DNA of 64,000 nt from Bacillus subtilis (GTDB lineage: Bacteria > Pseudomonadota > Alphaproteobacteria > Rhizobiales > Rhizobiaceae). The stretch spans positions 62,001-126,000 of the forward strand of contig JAHREI010000004.1 of assembly GCA_021733665.1 (NCBI GenBank), in the 5' to 3' direction. A program made the position numbers and the translations under genes. Positions within the stretch are counted from its first letter, which is position 1. Each line of letters starts with the position of its first letter. The notes under the pieces were generated by a model. That model had not been told where the DNA came from and did not search any database. It was given only the letters and a program-made list of their open reading frames with translations. Shown in pieces: positions 60,723-64,000 of this stretch.

Positions 60723-61898
60723 TTATTGCTGGAAACCGCTGGCCGCTGCTGTCAGGATTCGTCCCGGCAGATAAATGACCATAGATGCGGCGCCGGCCAC
60801 AACATTGGTGCCGTCTGCCAGCATCGCCTGACCTGAGGTTTGTCCTTCACCTTGGAGCGTATCAAAGGATAGACTACCATCGCTGACCAGAGCCATCAGG
60901 GTCGGGGAAGATGCAAAGACGCTATGGTCGCCTCCGTCCACCTTGCTGGCATCAAGTACGGCAATGCCGTATTTCTGCAGTGTTGCAATGCCTGTTCCGT
61001 CACCCACACGGGCATGACCACCGGTAATGCGACCGGAAATATTCAGTGCGCTGTCATTGCGCGATACCATAACGCCCATTGGCGGCAATGGCTTGACATC
61101 CTTGACCTGATTTTCAAACACATTCAGATCAATATCCGGTGCTGCAAGTAACACATTGGTCAGTCGTTTGAGCGTACGCTGTTCTTCATTGAGTGAAAGA
61201 GTGCGCAAGGCTTCCATCGTCACAAAGCTACCCATGGAGTGGCCAACCAGCAGAATACGTTTGGCTTTGGTTTTAGCAGCCAGTTTCAGCAATTCGGCCA
61301 GTCCGTCACGAGCAAAGTTCGCACTGTCACGATCATACACATAAAGGCCAAGCGATGCCGCTGATGGCCAGGCATAATGGACTGTTACAGATTTCAGACC
61401 GTAGTCGTGGGTAAACTGTGCGGCGCGGAAGGTGCTGTCAGCAAAGTTATTATTGTAACCATGAACAAAAACCAGCAATTCCTGATCTTTAGCGTCACGC
61501 TGATCGAGGGCCTGATTAAGCTGATTAACAAAAATATTGCCACTGTCGAAATTCTGCATGCTGACGGCAGCAAAATGTTTGGCCGGATCAGGTTTGTAGC
61601 CGGTTTTCTCGACGACGCCTTTCACATGTGCTTTCGGAATGCCGACATCAACACGTGCGAAGTTGAGATGATCCGAACGTTTTGAGTTAAACGGCAATGA
61701 GAAATCATTGCTGTGCTCACGGCTGGTTGCAACAAACACAGGCACAACAGCAGCAGGTTTGGCAGGTTTATTAATCGCAGCATTACCCGCAGCAATTGAT
61801 GCAGGGCTGGAATTAGGCCCGTGCCAGAGAACGGCGCGGTTGCCGGTGCAGCCACTGATTATAATGGATACGAATGCCAGAAACAGAATACGAGTCAT
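60723..61898 (-). CDS. DUF900-type alpha/beta hydrolase, putative lipoprotein
   Basis: A 391-residue envelope protein. The start is the ATG at 61898, giving a lipoprotein signal (FLAFVSIIISGC, lipobox Cys at about residue 17); AAGGA lies eleven bases upstream. The frame reaches 61994 but without signal. The hydrolase domain has the nucleophile elbow LLVGHSMGSFV, an oxyanion block VFVHGYNNNF, and the acid/His region near the end. DUF900 proteins are likely esterases or lipases of unknown substrate. A glycine-rich tail (VVAGAASMVIYLPGRIL) closes it. Confidence 0.85.
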   Translation of the reverse strand: MTRILFLAFVSIIISGCTGNRAVLWHGPNSSPASIAAGNAAINKPAKPAAVVPVFVATSREHSNDFSLPFNSKRSDHLNFARVDVGIPKAHVKGVVEKTGYKPDPAKHFAAVSMQNFDSGNIFVNQLNQALDQRDAKDQELLVFVHGYNNNFADSTFRAAQFTHDYGLKSVTVHYAWPSAASLGLYVYDRDSANFARDGLAELLKLAAKTKAKRILLVGHSMGSFVTMEALRTLSLNEEQRTLKRLTNVLLAAPDIDLNVFENQVKDVKPLPPMGVMVSRNDSALNISGRITGGHARVGDGTGIATLQKYGIAVLDASKVDGGDHSVFASSPTLMALVSDGSLSFDTLQGEGQTSGQAMLADGTNVVAGAASMVIYLPGRILTAAASGFQQ

Positions 61899-62103
61899 TC
61901 GTTGCTTTATCCTTGCCGGTAATTGAAGTCTGAAACTACGAGGAAAATTACGAGTATTATTAAGTTGTGCATCCCTATGGTTGCAGAAAAGCACAGCTTT
62001 CTAAAAGCAGTAATTGGCGGCTCTGGCAATCTGTTTCAGCGCAGTACACAGGCTTTTGAAAGAACAGCGTGTCTTTTAGGTCATATTTTGTATTGCTAAA
62101 ATA

Positions 62104-63012
62104 TCAGTCTGAGCTGTCAGCAAAAGCTGTTTTTGTTTTATTGAAGCGCAGGCGCGGAACAATTTCCACCATCAGCATCGACAGGAAAATCAGGGCGCAA
62201 CCGGCAAGACCTATTACGGGTAAACGCTCGCCCAAAAGAATAGCGCCGAATAATGCCGCAAAAAGTGCTTCGGATGACAGAAAAATCGCGGCTTGCGGAG
62301 CGCTGGTATAACGCGTGCCGATCGCTTGCAATGTGAACGCGACACCTGAGGAAAACATGCCGGTAAAGAGGATTTCCGGTGCTGCAGCCTGAATGGCATG
62401 CCACTCAATTTGCTCGAAAGTAAGTGCAGCGGCGAGCCCGGCAACAGCGACAACGGCAAATTGAATGCAGGCCATAGTGATTGGCCGACCGATACGAAGA
62501 GCGTAACGGGCAATGAACAGGCCTTGCAGAGCCCAAAAGATTGCGCCTGCGATCATCAGCCAGTCACCTTGACTGAAGCCGTCAAGAGAGCCTCCGGAGA
62601 GCAGGAAAATGCCGGTCAAACTAAAGACGGCAGAGACCCAGACAACAGGATGAGGCCATTGCGAGAAGAGTAAAACACCTAATAGCGGAACCAGAACGAC
62701 ATAAAGGCCGGTCAGGAAGCCCGCATTGGTTACAGAAGTTGTCAGCAGGCCGGTTTGCTGTAAAACCATGCCGGAAAAAAGCATGCTGCCGAGAATTGCA
62801 AAGGCTTTATAATCAGAGCTGGTGAGCGGTTTGGATGCACGCGCAGTTTCGCGCAGAGCAAATGGTAAAACGGCTGCGGTCGCCACAATAAATCGCAAGC
62901 CAATAAAGGTCAGTGGCCCGATATTTTCCATAGCTGTGGACTGGGCGACAAATCCAAGCCCCCAGATCAGGCCGGCAAAAAGAAGCAATAAATTAGCACG
63001 TGTCTGAGTCAT
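62104..63012 (-). CDS. EamA/DMT family transporter
   Basis: A 302-residue membrane protein with ten predicted helices in two EamA halves. The start is the ATG at 63012, with AGG six bases upstream; an in-frame start at 63042 is unsupported. Family-like blocks are GLIWGLGFVAQSTAMENIGPLTFIGLRFIVAT in the first half and the repeat with FLSSEALFAALFGAILLGERL in the second. Such proteins export or import amino acids, nucleotide sugars or other metabolites. The substrate is unknown. Single gene. Confidence 0.9.
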   Translation of the reverse strand: MTQTRANLLLLFAGLIWGLGFVAQSTAMENIGPLTFIGLRFIVATAAVLPFALRETARASKPLTSSDYKAFAILGSMLFSGMVLQQTGLLTTSVTNAGFLTGLYVVLVPLLGVLLFSQWPHPVVWVSAVFSLTGIFLLSGGSLDGFSQGDWLMIAGAIFWALQGLFIARYALRIGRPITMACIQFAVVAVAGLAAALTFEQIEWHAIQAAAPEILFTGMFSSGVAFTLQAIGTRYTSAPQAAIFLSSEALFAALFGAILLGERLPVIGLAGCALIFLSMLMVEIVPRLRFNKTKTAFADSSD

Positions 63013-63716
63013 GAAAGGCCTGTGGCATGCAGAAAGAAGCAAATAATGTTTCAGTCCTGTTGGTCATCGCTTGCATAAAGCGCTGCTGTCAGCCTGCCGA
63101 AAAATGAAAAAGCTGTTTTTTAAATGAAACAGAATTCAATAGATGTCCGGTCAAAACGTTCAGGGTAATGGTCTGAAGCGCGGTCACTATGCTGTATTAT
63201 TGCAGGAAATCAAGCAGCATTTAGATGGTGATCAGAGTGTTTTGACGTATAGGTAAAATGATTCTCAGATGCTTTTTGATAGTTATCAGGCGAAGTCTGC
63301 CTTTATAATACTTAATACTGAAGTCTTGTTGATTGTCTGACTGCTTTTATGATAATTAACTTATGTAAAAGCTGGCGGAGAATTTGAGTAAAGAAGATAA
63401 AGGTTTATAAATTTTTGTTTCGGAAAAACTTGTTGAGAGGTTGGCAGTGGCCAGCTTTTTCACAAGTTTTTTGACGTTGTTTTTTGCTCTTTCTTTTTGC
63501 TTGCAAAGCTGGCACGATAACCCAAATAGGTGATGAATGGTGAACGGTTCCGAGGCACTGCTTCGGTGACCGTTTTATTTTTGAGTCTTGAGGGCATCTT
63601 CCGGTTAAAATGCAGGCGGATGCTTTTGGTTTTGTTTCTGTATATTCGCAGTCAGTGGCTGCGGGATGGTTAAGCGCGATTGAAAAACGCGTATCAGGCA
63701 TGGGAAAGGACAGGGC
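63013..63716. other. Long gap before greA
   Basis: About 700 bases. The left part carries the EamA gene upstream region. A terminator-like hairpin lies at 63543-63574, 143 bases before greA, and may end a small transcript or attenuate greA. A 152-codon frame at 63405-63863 on the minus strand overlaps the greA start and was not accepted. Much of 63230-63430 is AT-rich. Confidence 0.45.
63543..63582 (+). terminator. Terminator-like hairpin upstream of greA
   Basis: AACGGT pairs with ACCGTT and, inside, CCGA with TCGG. A TTATTTTT run follows on the plus strand. No upstream gene points into it, as the EamA gene is on the other strand. Confidence 0.6.
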
Positions 63717-64000
63717 ATGGATAAGTTCCCTATGACACAGGCTGGCTTCGATCAGCTGAAAGAGGAACTGCGCTGGCGTCAGCAGGAGGAGCGTCCGCGC
63801 ATTATCGAAGCGATTTCGGAAGCGCGCGCGCATGGCGATCTCTCGGAAAATGCCGAATATCATGCAGCGAAAGAAGCGCAGAGCCTCAATGAAGGCCGCA
63901 TCGGCGAAGTGGAAGATTATATCGCCCGCGCTGAAGTGATTGATGTTGCTAAGCTGTCCGGTACGACGATTAAATTCGGCGCGACAGTAACGCTGATCGA
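63717..64000 (+). CDS. greA: Transcription elongation factor GreA (3' end outside window)
   Basis: The first 94 residues of GreA, which rescues backtracked RNA polymerase. The ATG at 63717 has AAAGGA six bases upstream. The coding frame begins [18 protein letters not shown] and continues through the antiparallel coiled coil with the tip residues [20 protein letters not shown] that enter the polymerase channel. The window ends near the start of the FKBP-like C-terminal domain. Normal family length is about 158 residues. Confidence 0.95.
   Translation, partial: MDKFPMTQAGFDQLKEELRWRQQEERPRIIEAISEARAHGDLSENAEYHAAKEAQSLNEGRIGEVEDYIARAEVIDVAKLSGTTIKFGATVTLI

Noticed and set aside
63495-63520. Sigma-54 promoter suggested by TGGCAC before greA
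   Set aside because: The downstream TTGC element is missing at the required spacing.
63405-63863. 152-codon minus-strand frame
   Set aside because: It overlaps the well-supported start of greA and has no ribosome binding site or family features.
1-64000. CRISPR arrays, prophage, insertion sequences, tRNA or rRNA genes
   Set aside because: I looked for regular repeats, transposase or integrase motifs and cloverleaf patterns and saw none; covariance-model searches were not available.

Overview
The window looks like ordinary chromosome of an alphaproteobacterium of the order Hyphomicrobiales, close to Brucella/Ochrobactrum. The support is a petABC cluster, a choline-type ABC operon (X, W, V), a MoxR-DUF58-BatA/DUF4159 cluster followed by DUF1285, NUDIX and cca, an rplY-pth-ychF order, an lgt-MidA-PgeF order, a BA14K protein, a UvrB with a long N-terminal extension, and palindromic repeats of the Brucellaceae type. 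Base composition looks close to half G+C, lower than Brucella itself, so a lower-GC relative such as Pseudochrobactrum is possible; this is inference. I saw no tRNA, rRNA, CRISPR array, transposase, integrase or prophage gene.

Layout. 1-4787: a peptide ABC importer operon (dppA partial, B, C, D, F). 4907-7905: choline/betaine importer on the minus strand. 8451-13680: DUF2333 protein, Rsm22-like methyltransferase, OmpW porin (with a perfect FNR-type box upstream), glutathionyl-hydroquinone reductase, GNAT. 13728-20625: four tightly coupled minus-strand genes (MoxR, DUF58, BatA/DUF4159, large membrane protein), divergent from DUF1285, NUDIX and cca. 23474-27064: class D beta-lactamase, hemF, small genes, trmL. 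27077-31145: two ABC exporters in tandem. 31725-35163: bc1 complex petABC, then apt. 35234-38827: minus-strand run rplY (unusually short), pth, ychF, two MaoC-like proteins. 39202-42379: HerA-like ATPase, GST, prs. 42756-47419: lipoprotein, M24 peptidase, PgeF, MidA-like methyltransferase, lgt. 47717-49904: UbiK, YbjN, CsaA-like protein and an AT-rich secreted DUF4354-like protein. 49912-52657: MarR regulator, OmpR-type regulator and histidine kinase. 52951-63012: small membrane protein, MBL hydrolase, BA14K, cold-shock protein, lytic transglycosylase, uvrB, SH3 protein, DUF900 lipoprotein, EamA transporter. 63717-end: greA (partial).

Most genes end in clear hairpin terminators, many bidirectional between convergent genes, so transcription units can be drawn with fair confidence. 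The most interesting non-coding signals are the FNR-type box before ompW, a hairpin whose 3' arm holds the Shine-Dalgarno sequence of the DUF4354-like gene, a large hairpin in the 703-base gap between the lytic transglycosylase and the cold-shock gene, paired hairpins just before ybjN, and a 32-codon reading frame with a consensus ribosome binding site before the ABC exporters. The most interesting protein-level oddities are the 98-residue L25 without its usual second domain and the MoxR-BatA cluster, whose function is not established. I found no clear case of an entirely new system.
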